Part shown: piece by piece, positions 35,501-44,431 of the stretch
How the letters are laid out: each line of letters opens with the position of its first letter
Position numbering within the stretch: the stretch's first letter is position 1
DNA from: Psychrobacter sp. UBA3483
Lineage (GTDB): Bacteria > Pseudomonadota > Gammaproteobacteria > Pseudomonadales > Moraxellaceae
Assembly (NCBI RefSeq): GCF_002377905.1
Contig: NZ_DFQS01000005.1
Span: 62,001-126,000, forward strand
Direction of reading: 5' to 3'
Length of the DNA: 64,000 bases
The notes under the pieces: model-generated
Told to the model about the DNA's origin: nothing
Database searches by the model: none
Seen by the model: only the letters and a program-made list of their open reading frames with translations
Translations under genes and position numbers: made by a program

Positions 35501-36262
35501 ACCCCAAGCGATAATGTAGTCAGAGTTGTACCAATCGGCTGATTCTGGTACGTCAGTTTGCTCACCCCAAACCATTGGTGAGGCTGGTGGCAAATCACAA
35601 TACCAATCATAAAAAGACAAACAGGCACCGCCGATAAGCGATAGGTAACGCGTACCCGCCGCATAGCTCACCATCGACATCGCCGGAATCGGCGAAAAAC
35701 CAATGATGCGGTCAGGCCCGTAAGTTTTAGCTGTATAAACGTTACTGGCGGCAATGATTTCGTTGACCTCCGCCCATGTGGAGCGAATGAAGCCACCAAG
35801 ACCACGCTTAGATTTGTATTGTTCAGACTTGATTGGGTCTTCTACAATACTTTCCCACGCATCGACCGGATCAGGATACTGAGCTTTGGCTTCGCGCCAT
35901 AATTTGAGTAGCGGCTTACGTACCTTTGGATATTTGACACGGTTGGCAGAGTACATATACCAGCTGTAGCTTGCGCCGCGAGGGCAACCACGTGGTTCGT
36001 GGTTTGGCAAGTCGGGACGGGTTTCAGGATAGTCGGTTTGCTGGGTTTCCCACGTCACCAAGCCGTTTTTCACATAAATCTTCCACGAGCAAGAACCGGT
36101 ACAGTTGACCCCATGCGTTGAGCGCACGATTTTGTCATACTGCCAACGGCTACGATACACGTTTTCCCAGTCACGAGACTCATCACGCGTCTCGCCATGC
36201 CCATCGGAAAATTCGCCCTGTTTGCGTTTAAAAAAACGGAATTGGTCGAGTAAATGGCTCAT
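32504..36262 (-). CDS. narG: respiratory nitrate reductase alpha subunit NarG
   Basis: Catalytic subunit reducing nitrate to nitrite at a bis-MGD molybdenum centre in the cytoplasm. His50, Cys54, Cys58 and Cys93 (HGVNCTGSC and RGCPRG) form the unusual His-coordinated FS0 cluster. Asp223 in FYDWYCDLPPASP corresponds to the Asp ligand of Mo in E. coli NarG. The 1252 residues match the family (about 1250), and the C-terminal molybdopterin dinucleotide-binding domain includes NVPGSQQTGIRGG. No Tat signal is cleaved in this class; the N-terminus is typical of NarG. First gene of narGHJI; a NarL-type site lies 173 bases upstream. Confidence 0.98.
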   Translation of the reverse strand: MSHLLDQFRFFKRKQGEFSDGHGETRDESRDWENVYRSRWQYDKIVRSTHGVNCTGSCSWKIYVKNGLVTWETQQTDYPETRPDLPNHEPRGCPRGASYSWYMYSANRVKYPKVRKPLLKLWREAKAQYPDPVDAWESIVEDPIKSEQYKSKRGLGGFIRSTWAEVNEIIAASNVYTAKTYGPDRIIGFSPIPAMSMVSYAAGTRYLSLIGGACLSFYDWYCDLPPASPMVWGEQTDVPESADWYNSDYIIAWGSNVPQTRTPDAHFFTEVRYKGTKTVSITPDYAEISKLTDLWLNPKQGTDAAVAQAFCHVIIKEFYLKQPSDYFLDYAKRYTDLPVLVMLEGEEGARRAGRYLRASDLVDDLGQENNPEWKTIALNSDGNLVSPLGSIGYRWGEKGKWNLEQKNGTTGEDIDLTLTLKDSAETCVVGFDYFGHVSHPHFTSVPGEPIQQKTVPCKTITLADGSTAIVATVFDLTVANLGVDNGVGGEHVTDDYNDASVPGTPAWQEVITGLSRERVIQVAREFAENAHKTHGKSMIIIGAGMNHWYHLDMNYRGVINMLMLCGCIGKSGGGWAHYVGQEKLRPQTGWLPLAFALDWHRPPRQMAGTSFFYAHSSQWRHETISAHEILSPNANKKFFPEHMLDYNIQAERAGWLPSAPQLNRNPLTIAAAAKASGKDVEEYVVDSLEDGSLRFACESPDNPVNFPRNMFIWRSNLLGSSGKGHEYMLHYFLGTRNGLLNEENPTGHLQPKEVDWVEKGPTGKLDLVVALDFRMSSTCLYSDIVLPTATWYEKDDMNTSDMHPFIHPLTAATDPAWESKSDWEIYKGIAKTFSEISKGHLGVETDVVTLPMQHDSPGELAQPFGGTDWKTAGEKPVPGKNCPMIKIVERDYPNTYKKFTSMGPALEKLGNGSKGLNWDMKTEVKQLGDLNHRVTEPGISEGRPRLNTAVNASEMILMLAPETNGHVAVKGWAALSEFTGRDHTHLAKSSEHEKIRFKDIVAQPRKIISSPTWSGIESDEVSYNAGYTNVHELIPWRTITGRQQFYQDHPWMQAFGEQMQQYRPPIDTKTTEIIQNTKPNGNKEIVLNFLTPHQKWGIHSTYSENLLMLTLSRGGPCVWLSEVDAAKAGIVDNDWIEVFNANGAITARAIVSQRVKEGMTMMYHAQEKLVNVPGSQQTGIRGGIHNSVTRTILKPTHMIGSYAQQSYGFNYYGTVGCNRDEFVVIRKMSKIDWLEEKPDDSLPRPLPTTIDG

Positions 36263-36434
36263 TTCGCTATCCTCTGTTTTATTGCCTATGGTGTATCTAA
36301 AGCTGAGTGCAGCATGCTGGTATCGTCGTACTTGACTCGATATTGGTATGCACCTAAGCCGTAAATATTATTTCAATAGCGTCATTTTAAGTAAGCCATA
36401 GCACCCTTACTATCCGCTAACATGAGCAGAGCAC

Positions 36435-36450
36435 TACCACCTTAGTAGTA
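36435..36450. promoter_or_regulatory. NarL-type 7-2-7 site upstream of narG
   Basis: TACCACC-TT-AGTAGTA, the same heptamers as the site upstream of moaA with only the two spacer bases changed. The spacing is that of NarL dimer sites, and narL itself is encoded 4 kb away. Confidence 0.65.
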
Positions 36451-36553
36451 GCTACTAAAAAATAACAGCGCCAGAAAATGGCGGCCAAATGACGGCTTAA
36501 TGACAGCGTGTCATGCTGATTGCTAAGCCCATAGTGAGCAGTAAAAATTAAAA

Positions 36554-36590
36554 ATAAAAAAAGTGCTACTTACCGTGGCAAGTAGCACTT
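36554..36590 (-). terminator. rho-independent terminator of narK
   Basis: On the minus strand an 11-base-pair perfect stem (AAGTGCTACTT/AAGTAGCACTT) is followed by a T-run, closing narK before narG. Confidence 0.88.
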
Positions 36591-36648
36591 TATAGATTTA
36601 GTTTTGCTTGTATAAAAGTCGCTTTAAAGGACTTATAACACAGCCGTT

Positions 36649-38028
36649 TTAGCAAGGAATCTCAGCATTCGGGCGGCTGTAAAACCACCAAGTTAATGCA
36701 ATACAGAGGACATAAAAGATGATTAAAGAGATAAAGGTGCCATCTATTCCCAGTCCTGACCCGAACATTTTGGGCACAAAGAACGCACCATAGGCGGCAA
36801 CGGCTGAGGTAAAGCCGACCACCGCTGCTGACTCTTTACGTATCTCAACAAACAACTCTTCTGTACCCGCTTTTTCAGGCTCACGGCGGTCATGAAAGGT
36901 TCTAAAAATAACCGGAATCATGGTAAAGGTTGAGCCGTTACCGATACCGGTGGTGATAAATAACACCATAAAGGAGATAAAGTAGCCGACAAAGCTGCCC
37001 TCACTGGTCTCGCTAGGTAAGAAGTACATTACTGCCAATACTGCCAGTACCATCACGATATAGTTCCAAAACGTGACTTTTGCGCCGCTGGTTTTATCAG
37101 ATATCCAGCCGCCTAACGGGCGAAATAGCGCGCCAACCAAAGGTCCTAAAAAGGCAAATTTTAGCGCGTCAACGGCAGGGAAGGAGTTTTTAATTAACAT
37201 CGGAAAAGCGGCGGAAAAACCAATAAAAGAGCCAAAGGTTGCCATGTAAAGGATACACATAATCCAATTATGCTTGCGTTTAAAGATAACCGATTGGTCT
37301 TTGAACGACGCTTTAGCGGTGGCAATGTCATTCATGCCAAACCAAGCCAATGCCGCAAACAGCAAGATAAAGGGTACCCAAATAAAACCCGCGTTTTGTA
37401 GATAAAACAATCGACCGCTGTCGGATACTTGTGGATCGCCGCCTAAGCTACCAAAAGCGCCAACCAAGATAATCATCGGTACCACAAACTGCATCACTGA
37501 TACGCCCAGATTACCCAAGCCGGCATTTAGCCCAAGCGCTGTACCTTGTTCGGCTTTTGGATAAAAGAAGGAGATATTGGACATCGATGAGGCAAAGTTA
37601 CCACCGCCAAAGCCGCAAAGTAGGGCAATAATGGCAAATATGATAAACGGTGTATCAGGGTTTTGTACCGCAAAGCCCATCCATAATGCTGGTATTAATA
37701 AAGATAAGGTGGAGATCGCTGTCCAACGACGTCCACCAAAAATAGGTACCATAAAAGAATAAAAAATCCGCAGCGTCGCCCCTGACAGCCCCGGTAGCGC
37801 GGCTAGCCAAAACAGTTGTCCGCCATCAAAAGCGAAGCCAATTTCTGGCAGGCGCACGATAACCGCGCTCCATACCATCCATACTGCAAACGCCAATAGC
37901 AAAGATGGAATAGATATCCATAAATTTCGTGTGGCGACTTTTTTACCGCCGCCTTGCCAAAACTCTTCTACTTCAGGTCGCCAGTCAGTAATGAGCGTAC
38001 CACCTTTGAAGTTGTATTTATTGCCCAT
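36649..38028 (-). CDS. narK: nitrate/nitrite transporter NarK (E. coli NarK-type MFS)
   Basis: Inner-membrane MFS carrier, expected to exchange nitrate for nitrite or import nitrate. About 12 spans; the nitrate-porter signatures GFGGGNFASSMSNISFFYP near residue 150 and GIGNGSTFTMIPVIF near residue 370 are both present, as is the conserved arginine in the first span region (SAVIVRLPEIGF). The N-terminus KGGTLITDWRPEVEEFWQGG resembles E. coli NarK and pseudomonad NarK2. I start at the ATG 38028, where AGGA precedes by five bases, rather than at the GTG four codons upstream. It is divergent from narX. Confidence 0.94.
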   Translation of the reverse strand: MGNKYNFKGGTLITDWRPEVEEFWQGGGKKVATRNLWISIPSLLLAFAVWMVWSAVIVRLPEIGFAFDGGQLFWLAALPGLSGATLRIFYSFMVPIFGGRRWTAISTLSLLIPALWMGFAVQNPDTPFIIFAIIALLCGFGGGNFASSMSNISFFYPKAEQGTALGLNAGLGNLGVSVMQFVVPMIILVGAFGSLGGDPQVSDSGRLFYLQNAGFIWVPFILLFAALAWFGMNDIATAKASFKDQSVIFKRKHNWIMCILYMATFGSFIGFSAAFPMLIKNSFPAVDALKFAFLGPLVGALFRPLGGWISDKTSGAKVTFWNYIVMVLAVLAVMYFLPSETSEGSFVGYFISFMVLFITTGIGNGSTFTMIPVIFRTFHDRREPEKAGTEELFVEIRKESAAVVGFTSAVAAYGAFFVPKMFGSGLGIDGTFISLIIFYVLCIALTWWFYSRPNAEIPC

Positions 38029-38100
38029 ACTATTCCTCACTTATTGTCTTTATAAAAAATAAGTATTTATAAAAAATGATAACTCAAGGTACTTTGTTAT

Positions 38101-38151
38101 CGGGGTAATGAGTATTCATACATAGTGGTATACTGATGGCTAAAAGGGGTA
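38101..38151. promoter_or_regulatory. array of NarL-like heptamers between narK and narX
   Basis: Same-orientation heptamers CGGGGTA (38101-38107, one mismatch), AGTGGTA (38124-38130) and AGGGGTA (38145-38151) read as TACYNMT-like sites on the minus strand and are spaced 23 and 21 bases apart, about two helical turns. Regulation of narK, narX or both is inferred. Confidence 0.4.
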
Positions 38152-38316
38152 TATTGAAGGTAGATCTATTACCAAAAGTTTGGTTTTTTAATCATAAATA
38201 AGCGCGTTTGTTATTTTAAATACGCCTGGTTTTGAATATTGACGATTTTAAAATGAACGGTTTTAATAACGTTATTTACCCCCTGTTCTCACTAATTTGC
38301 TAGGTGACTGCCATCC

Positions 38317-40368
38317 ATGAGGTCTAATCAACACAGACAGTCTTTATCGCTACATGCGTGGGGCGCTATTTTGATCATAGCCACCTTGGCGGTGATGTCT
38401 ACGCTAGGAAGTGGCGCGCTGGCGTGGGTGGCAAAGTCGGATGCTGAAGCCATCAATATGGCAGGTTCGGTGCGTATGGCAACCTACCGTATCAACTTTC
38501 AGATAGCGACGGATTTTTCAGATGATCATCCTTTTAGCCCAAGCCTACATATCGGCCAAAACCGCGTAGGCGATAAAACCAATGAGCAGAACGCCAAACA
38601 AGATACATTAGACTTTGCCAATAAGACCACCGCTGAGAAGATAGATATCCTCAGTCGCGACATGGAAAACCGTCTCGAAGAATTGCAGGTCTATCAGCTA
38701 ACGAGCGCCAATCGTCATGTGCGCATCAATGAGCAGCTTAATGAAATAAAAGAGCAGTGGTATCAAGATTTAAAACCGGCGTTATTGGCGCAAGACAAGC
38801 AAGGGTTTTATAGCGTCTCGTCGCGTTATATCGAAGATGTCAATGACTTCGTGGCTGAGCTGCAATACCGAAATGAGCAGCGCCAGACATGGCAACAAAA
38901 CTTACAAACCCTCTCATTGCTGCTTATCGCTATTATTGTCTCACTCGGCATGCGCCGAATGCAAAAATTGGTACTTCTACCTATTCAGCAGTTGATTAAA
39001 GCCAATAACCAATTCAAAAGAGGTCAAACCCAGACGCGCGTATCCATCAAAGGCTACCGAGAATTTGAAGTGTTGGGCAGCTCATTTAATGACATGGCGG
39101 GCACGATTGAAACCTATCAGCGCTCCCTTGAAAGTGAGGTGCAAATAAAAACCCAGCATTTGGTCAAAGCCAATCAAGTACTGTCACTGTTTTATGACTT
39201 TTCAAAATCGCTGACCACCAGCCAAGTGAGCTTATATCAGCTTGATGATTTGATTGCAGACTTTAGTAAAGCGCTGCCGCATTTAGAGTTTACTCTGTGT
39301 ATTCAAAATAAATATATCACCAATAAAAATGCTATCGTGCTGCATGGTGAAAAAATGAAAGAGCTGTGCAAAAAGCTGAGCTGTGAGAGTTGCGGCATTA
39401 AAAATGGTGAACATACTAAGTCCTATCTTATTGTCCATCAGCAAGAAACCTTTGGGGAATTACGCGTACGTCCAAAGTCGACGCTGGTCATGAATCGCTC
39501 TTTTGTCACGGATGGCGACGATAATGCTGATAGTCATAGCAATATAACACCGGACCAACGCATTCAAATGACCGAAGCAGGCAATATTTTTCCGTTTGTC
39601 AGTGCCGAGTTGGATGCACAAAATAACGAGCTCATCGTGGCGCTGACCAATTTAATCAGTACCGCACTATCACTGCGCAAACAAAGACAACAAGAGCATC
39701 AGCTGATTTTGTTTGAAGAACGCTCAACCATTGCCCGTGAGCTGCATGACTCCTTGGCGCAGTCGTTATCTTATCTAAAGATCCAAGTCAGCGTCCTTGA
39801 GAGACATTTAAAAAATGCGGGCAGTGAGCCAGTTCAAGCGCCTGTTTATCAAAATATTGAGCAGATAAAAATAGGTTTGGGTTCAGCGTATCAGCAGTTA
39901 AGGGACTTGTTGGTGACGTTTCGCTTGACCATTGATAATGATAATTTTGATGAAGCACTGCGTGATGCTGCCAGTGAGTTTGCCTCCAAGGGCAATTTTA
40001 ATATGACTGTGCACAATCGAATCATGACGCTCAATTTAAGCGCTACTGAACAGATAGATTTGATACAAATTGCCAGAGAAGCGCTATCAAATATCAGCCG
40101 CCATGCTAAAGCAAAAAATGTAGAGATTCAATTGGCGTACGAGGACGGTGATAAATATATCGTTATGAGTATCATCGATGATGGTATTGGCATGTCAGGG
40201 AGTGTCGATCAAACCCAACATCACGGCCTCATTATCATGAAAGAGCGCGCTCATAACATCGGTGGTGAGCTTATCGTTACAGCCAATAAACCGCAAGGTA
40301 CCATCGTCACAGTCAGGTTTGCGCCCAACTTTTTTGATGAAGAAAGTACGCAAGATGCTTATTTATAA
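38317..40368 (+). CDS. narX: nitrate/nitrite sensor histidine kinase NarX
   Basis: Membrane sensor that phosphorylates NarL when nitrate is present. The N-terminal span is followed by the nitrate-binding P-box (INMAGSVRMATYRI, residues ~47-60), a periplasmic domain, a second span (SLLLIAIIVSLG near residue 205), a HAMP linker, and a central module with the cysteine cluster CKKLSCESC (residues ~351-359) typical of NarX. The kinase core has the H-box ARELHDSLAQSLSYLK with the phospho-acceptor near His477 and an ATPase domain ending GIGMSG and GTIVTVRF (HisKA_3 type). At 683 residues it is somewhat longer than E. coli NarX. narL follows after 139 bases. Confidence 0.94.
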   Translation: MRSNQHRQSLSLHAWGAILIIATLAVMSTLGSGALAWVAKSDAEAINMAGSVRMATYRINFQIATDFSDDHPFSPSLHIGQNRVGDKTNEQNAKQDTLDFANKTTAEKIDILSRDMENRLEELQVYQLTSANRHVRINEQLNEIKEQWYQDLKPALLAQDKQGFYSVSSRYIEDVNDFVAELQYRNEQRQTWQQNLQTLSLLLIAIIVSLGMRRMQKLVLLPIQQLIKANNQFKRGQTQTRVSIKGYREFEVLGSSFNDMAGTIETYQRSLESEVQIKTQHLVKANQVLSLFYDFSKSLTTSQVSLYQLDDLIADFSKALPHLEFTLCIQNKYITNKNAIVLHGEKMKELCKKLSCESCGIKNGEHTKSYLIVHQQETFGELRVRPKSTLVMNRSFVTDGDDNADSHSNITPDQRIQMTEAGNIFPFVSAELDAQNNELIVALTNLISTALSLRKQRQQEHQLILFEERSTIARELHDSLAQSLSYLKIQVSVLERHLKNAGSEPVQAPVYQNIEQIKIGLGSAYQQLRDLLVTFRLTIDNDNFDEALRDAASEFASKGNFNMTVHNRIMTLNLSATEQIDLIQIAREALSNISRHAKAKNVEIQLAYEDGDKYIVMSIIDDGIGMSGSVDQTQHHGLIIMKERAHNIGGELIVTANKPQGTIVTVRFAPNFFDEESTQDAYL

Positions 40369-40507
40369 TCGAACAAACTGATAGCTTTAGAGAATAGATT
40401 TATTATTTTTGCCATTTTGACTTTGCCGTTTTTGTTGCCTGCTTGTAAGCAGTTTCTGGTTGAATCATGGATTTTTTGTACCATTTTTTTTAATTTGTGA
40501 GTATGTT

Positions 40508-41167
40508 ATGAGCACTAAAGTTTATACCAGCACATCGCCTGCGCGCCTACTATTGGTCGACGACCATCCGATGTTACGCCGCGGCATCTCTGAATTATTA
40601 AGCCTTGAGGACGATGTCGAAGTCGTTGGCGAAGCCAGCAACGGTCAAGAAGCATTGGCATTTTTAGAAAATAACGACGTTGATTTGGTGATACTTGATC
40701 ATAAAATGCCGGTACTGACCGGTATCGAAACTTTACGCGAAATAAAAGCCAGAAATATCAATACCAAGACCGTATTGTTCACGGTTTCAGATAGCGGTGA
40801 GGACGTCCAAGAGGCGTTAAAACTGGGCGTCGACGGTTATCTGTTAAAAGATATGGAGCCTGAGCTGATTATCATTGATATCAGAAAAATCCTGCGCGGC
40901 GAGCTGGTCATTAGTCCAAATCTCGCCTCGATACTTGCCCAAACCTTGCGCACGCCCAGTATCGAAGATATCGCCAGTAACTTGACCAGCAGAGAGCTGC
41001 AAGTGATTCAGATGATTGCTGAAGGGCTGAGTAATAAAATGATTGCCAATAACTTAGATATTGCCGAGTCGACAGTAAAAGTCCATGTCAAACATATCCT
41101 TAATAAGACAGGTCTGCGCACGCGTGTAGAAGCGGCGGTGTGGACGGTCAACCATTTATCTAAGTAA
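40508..41167 (+). CDS. narL: nitrate/nitrite response regulator NarL
   Basis: Response regulator that binds heptamer sites to activate nitrate respiration genes. The receiver domain holds the acidic pair in LLLVDDHPMLRRG, the phospho-aspartate in LVILDHKMP near residue 63 and the conserved lysine in YLLKDMEPE. The C-terminal LuxR/NarL-type helix-turn-helix is LTSRELQVIQMIAEGLSNKM...ESTVKVHVKHIL. I begin at the ATG at 40508 (MSTKVYT); the open frame extends 16 codons up to a TTG without support. At 219 residues it equals the family size (216). The 7-2-7 sites at narG and moaA are its probable targets. Confidence 0.95.
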   Translation: MSTKVYTSTSPARLLLVDDHPMLRRGISELLSLEDDVEVVGEASNGQEALAFLENNDVDLVILDHKMPVLTGIETLREIKARNINTKTVLFTVSDSGEDVQEALKLGVDGYLLKDMEPELIIIDIRKILRGELVISPNLASILAQTLRTPSIEDIASNLTSRELQVIQMIAEGLSNKMIANNLDIAESTVKVHVKHILNKTGLRTRVEAAVWTVNHLSK

Positions 41168-41306
41168 CGTGGTTATAAATTGTCCTGTTTTATCCATTAA
41201 AATTTTATGGATTTGAGCGTATGATGGTGGTTGTTTATAAGACTCTCTATAAGAGTTTAGAAAATCGAGAGGCTCTGTAAGACCAAATACACTGCTGTAA
41301 GGATTT

Positions 41307-42542
41307 ATGATGACATCTAACTTATTTGATCAAAAAACCGCTCATACTACTGCTGAGGTCACTATTTCTAAAGACAGTGATTTGCGCGCCCTGACCGATA
41401 ACTTACGGCAAGCGCATGATGTGATAAAAAATGACGCAGGGGAGTGGGTGTTGTTACGCCATGCAGATGTAGTGGCGGCGGCTTTAGATGATGAGCGTTT
41501 TTCTAGTCAGGTGTCGCGTTTTTTGCAAGTACCCAATGGTTTGGACGGCGCAGAGCACGAGCATTTTAGGGCGCTGATCGATAGCTACCTTAGTAAAGAA
41601 GCGCTACTGCCTTATGTCCCTGTTTTTGACAAGGTCGCAACCGAATTAATGAGTGAGCTACCAAAAGGTAAAATGCTCAATGCAGTCGATGATATCGGCG
41701 CGGTATTTGCCGTACGCGCCCAATGCGCGTGGCTTGGTTGGCCTACTAAATTAGAGCCAAGGCTTTTAGAGTGGATGCGCGACAATCACAGCGCTACTCG
41801 CTCAAAAGATAACGTAAAAATGGCGCAAGTTGCGCAAGACTTCGATGATATTATTCGCTCGGTGATAAGCTCGTATCGTAATGCTGACGAAGTGGCTGGC
41901 ATGTTTAACGCGAGCACTGCTGAAAATAACATCGTTAACAATGTTAACCATAGCCTTGATAGGAATAGTGTCACCGCTCAATTATGCCATGAGCGCATTG
42001 ATGGGCGTGAGCTGAGCGAAGCCGAACTGGTTTCTATTTTGCGTAATTGGACTGGCGGCGATTTAGGGTCTATCGCTTTGTGTGTCGGCGTTATCATCGC
42101 TCATATTGTCAAGCATCCTGAGCAAGTAAGCCTCTGGTCGCAGGCTGCTGATAGCGAACTTGAAGCCATCATCGACGAGATATTACGTATCGATGATCCT
42201 TTCGTCTCAAACCGCCGTATCACTACTTGTCCCGTCTCCATCGGTGCGCATAAGCTACCCAAAGGCGCGCGTGTACAATTAAACTGGACATCAGCCAATC
42301 GCGACGAAGCGGTGTTTGCTGATAATAGTTTCGACCCTCAAAAGCATGCCGCTGTTAACGTGGTTTATGGTATCGGCAAGCACGTTTGCCCGGGGCGCCT
42401 GCTTGCTACTTGGCAGCTTAGAATGGCTACTCAAGCATTATTGACCCATTTTAAAGACATACAGTTGGCGGCAGGTTTTTCTTTAGAGCGTGAGCAGCCA
42501 CCCTTAGGTGGTTACAGTCATGTACCTGTGGTGTTAGGCTAG
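41307..42542 (+). CDS. cytochrome P450 located in the nitrate-respiration cluster
   Basis: A soluble bacterial P450 of 411 residues. The heme-ligand motif is YGIGKHVCPGR (Cys361), the K-helix ExxR is EILR (Glu291-Arg294), and the I-helix reads GGDLGS (250-255), where most P450 monooxygenases carry a Thr for oxygen activation; here Gly stands in that place. It lies 139 bases after narL on the same strand behind an AAGGAT ribosome site and ends at a bidirectional terminator. No ferredoxin or reductase gene is adjacent. Substrate unknown. The location invites a link to nitrogen oxides (fungal P450nor reduces NO), but that is speculation. Confidence 0.9.
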   Translation: MMTSNLFDQKTAHTTAEVTISKDSDLRALTDNLRQAHDVIKNDAGEWVLLRHADVVAAALDDERFSSQVSRFLQVPNGLDGAEHEHFRALIDSYLSKEALLPYVPVFDKVATELMSELPKGKMLNAVDDIGAVFAVRAQCAWLGWPTKLEPRLLEWMRDNHSATRSKDNVKMAQVAQDFDDIIRSVISSYRNADEVAGMFNASTAENNIVNNVNHSLDRNSVTAQLCHERIDGRELSEAELVSILRNWTGGDLGSIALCVGVIIAHIVKHPEQVSLWSQAADSELEAIIDEILRIDDPFVSNRRITTCPVSIGAHKLPKGARVQLNWTSANRDEAVFADNSFDPQKHAAVNVVYGIGKHVCPGRLLATWQLRMATQALLTHFKDIQLAAGFSLEREQPPLGGYSHVPVVLG

Positions 42543-42571
42543 AGTAAATTGGGATAAGTGTAGCGTGCATT

Positions 42572-42612
42572 AAAAACCCACTTAACGTTTGCTAAGTGGG
42601 TTTTGTTTTTTT
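42572..42612. terminator. bidirectional terminator between the P450 gene and the second narK
   Basis: AACCCACTTA and TAAGTGGGTT form a perfect stem flanked by an A-run and a T-run. Confidence 0.85.
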
Positions 42613-42630
42613 ATTGAATCTGATGAATAA

Positions 42631-44109
42631 CTAACCTTGTTCTGCGGCGATCTGACGATCGACAGAGGACATTTTATATTCATCACCAAAGGCGTCTTCG
42701 GGTTCTGCCAACCAGAAATAGCACACAATCCAGGCGACAAATGCGCCAAACGCGATGATATAAAAGAACTGATTGGGCTCTACGAAGGTGTAAATGAACA
42801 AGTAAAATACCGCACCCACGTTCCCATAAGCGCCTGCCATACCTGATATCTGACCAGTCAGACGACGCTTAATCGAAGGAATGATACCAAAGGTCGCGCC
42901 TTCGGCTCCTTGTACAAATACCGAGCACAAAATGGTAAACACCACGGCGATAAATAACGGCCACTCGGCATTAAGCACGCCCATCAGCACAAAACCAATA
43001 CCGATACCAAACATATAAACCAACATTACCAAACGGCGATTACCGATTTTGTCGGAGATATAGCCGCCAAGTGGCCGCGCCCATAAGTTAACAAAGGCAA
43101 AGGTAGAGGCAATCAAACCAGCAGCCGTTGGATCAAGTTTCCAAGTCGCGGCAAAGAACATCGGCAGCATAGAAACCACCGCCAGTTCTGCACCAAAGTT
43201 AGCAAAATAGCTGACGTTTAGCGCCGCCACTGATTTAAAGGGATATTTATCATCTTCTGGAATACCGGCTTTAATCATAGGTACGTTGACACTAATGGCT
43301 TTATAAATTTGGTAAATGACCATCACTATAATGACGCTATAACAAATAATCCCGCCAGTAGCACTTAAAAAGCCCATCGCTTGCGTACGATACACAAGCA
43401 GTGATAAGACGCCGTATAAAGGAATAATAAATAAGCAATATAACCACAAATCCTTCCACGTCGATACTTCTAATGCGCCCGCTTTACGAGATTTTTTGTG
43501 GGTACCAACTTCTGGCCCGTCGGTGATTAAAAACCAATAGGCCACACCGTATAAGGCCATTAATAAGCCTGATAGGGCAATTGCCCAGCGCCAGCCGTCG
43601 TCACCGCCAAAAAACTGTAAGGCAACAGTTGGAATGGTAATCGCCGCCGCCGCTGAACCAAAATTACCCCAGCCAGCGTAAAAACCTTCGGCAAAACCGA
43701 TATCTTTTGGCTTAAACCATAAGGTGGTCATATGAATACCGACGACGAAACCGGCACCGACGATCGACATAAATAAGCGCGAAACGAATAGCTGGGTTGC
43801 CGAGTTGCCAAATGCGAAAAACCACGTCGGTATCGCCATCACGACCATCAGGATAGAAAACACGCGCCGCGGACCAAAACGGTCCAATGCCATGCCGACG
43901 ATAACCCGCCCAGGAATCGTTAGCGCGACGTTGGCGATTAAAAATAATTTGATGTGGTCAGGGGTTAAATAGCTTTCAGTCTGTAGCATCGACGTTGCGA
44001 GCGGTGCCATATTAAACCAGACATAAAAGGTGAGAAAAAAAGCAATCCACGTATAGTGCAGCGCCCTGATATCACGGCGCTCAAGCTCAAGTAATTCTTT
44101 TGCATGCAT
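42631..44109 (-). CDS. narK: second nitrate/nitrite MFS transporter, NarK1-type
   Basis: Twelve-span MFS protein of the nitrate/nitrite porter family, distinct from the NarK at 36.6-38.0 kb. Visible: YVWFNMAPLATSM in span 1, the porter loop GRVIVGMALDRFGPRR near residue 65, the nitrate signatures AGWGNFGSAAAAITIP near residue 145 and QISGMAGAYGNVGAVFY near residue 420. The N-terminus (HAKELLELERRDIR) resembles NarK1-type proton-linked nitrate importers of Pseudomonas and Paracoccus. I start at the ATG 44109, which has a GGGGA site seven bases before it; the 24 codons upstream look untranslated. 492 residues. Confidence 0.9.
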   Translation of the reverse strand: MHAKELLELERRDIRALHYTWIAFFLTFYVWFNMAPLATSMLQTESYLTPDHIKLFLIANVALTIPGRVIVGMALDRFGPRRVFSILMVVMAIPTWFFAFGNSATQLFVSRLFMSIVGAGFVVGIHMTTLWFKPKDIGFAEGFYAGWGNFGSAAAAITIPTVALQFFGGDDGWRWAIALSGLLMALYGVAYWFLITDGPEVGTHKKSRKAGALEVSTWKDLWLYCLFIIPLYGVLSLLVYRTQAMGFLSATGGIICYSVIIVMVIYQIYKAISVNVPMIKAGIPEDDKYPFKSVAALNVSYFANFGAELAVVSMLPMFFAATWKLDPTAAGLIASTFAFVNLWARPLGGYISDKIGNRRLVMLVYMFGIGIGFVLMGVLNAEWPLFIAVVFTILCSVFVQGAEGATFGIIPSIKRRLTGQISGMAGAYGNVGAVFYLFIYTFVEPNQFFYIIAFGAFVAWIVCYFWLAEPEDAFGDEYKMSSVDRQIAAEQG

Positions 44110-44431
44110 AATAATGTCCCCATTATAAATTCTGATGCTGGTAATGGAAACAAAATAGCAATAATGAGGCAGCATCGCCATTGAGCGAAAGCAGTATAGG
44201 GTGTAGTTTGTATACTACTTATGGACAGGGCGAAAGTTAAGGAGAAGAGCCGTGACAGTTAGGGTGTTACATTTTTATAAATAGTCAAAACATACAAAGC
44301 TAGTAAAAGCATTTAAAAGGTGCTATTTTATAATAATGATAATTATTCTCAATTGTGCACTTAACTGTATATTGGTTTTAAGGCAGATTGAGATAAAAAT
44401 CTACACTAAGCAAACCAGCTAAGGAGTTATC
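44110..44431. other. 322-base divergent region between the second narK and yeaR
   Basis: Holds one isolated NarL-like heptamer TACTACT (44213-44219) on the narK side and a Fur-box-like sequence on the yeaR side. No coding frame. Confidence 0.5.
44332..44350. promoter_or_regulatory. Fur-box-like sequence upstream of yeaR
   Basis: AATAATGATAATTATTCTC matches the 19-base Fur consensus GATAATGATAATCATTATC at 16 positions and lies 82 bases before the yeaR start codon. AT-rich chance matches are possible. Confidence 0.5.

Larger units (their letters stand above)
36263..36648. other. 386-base narK-narG intergenic regulatory region
   Basis: Contains the narK terminator and the NarL-type 7-2-7 site (both listed separately), so narG should start its own transcript here. 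I looked for an FNR box of the TTGAT-N4-ATCAA type and found only a poor half match at TTGACTCG near 36340. Confidence 0.6.

Noticed and set aside
36330..36350. FNR box before narG
   Set aside because: Only TTGAC with a non-matching second half was found; too weak for the TTGAT-N4-ATCAA pattern.
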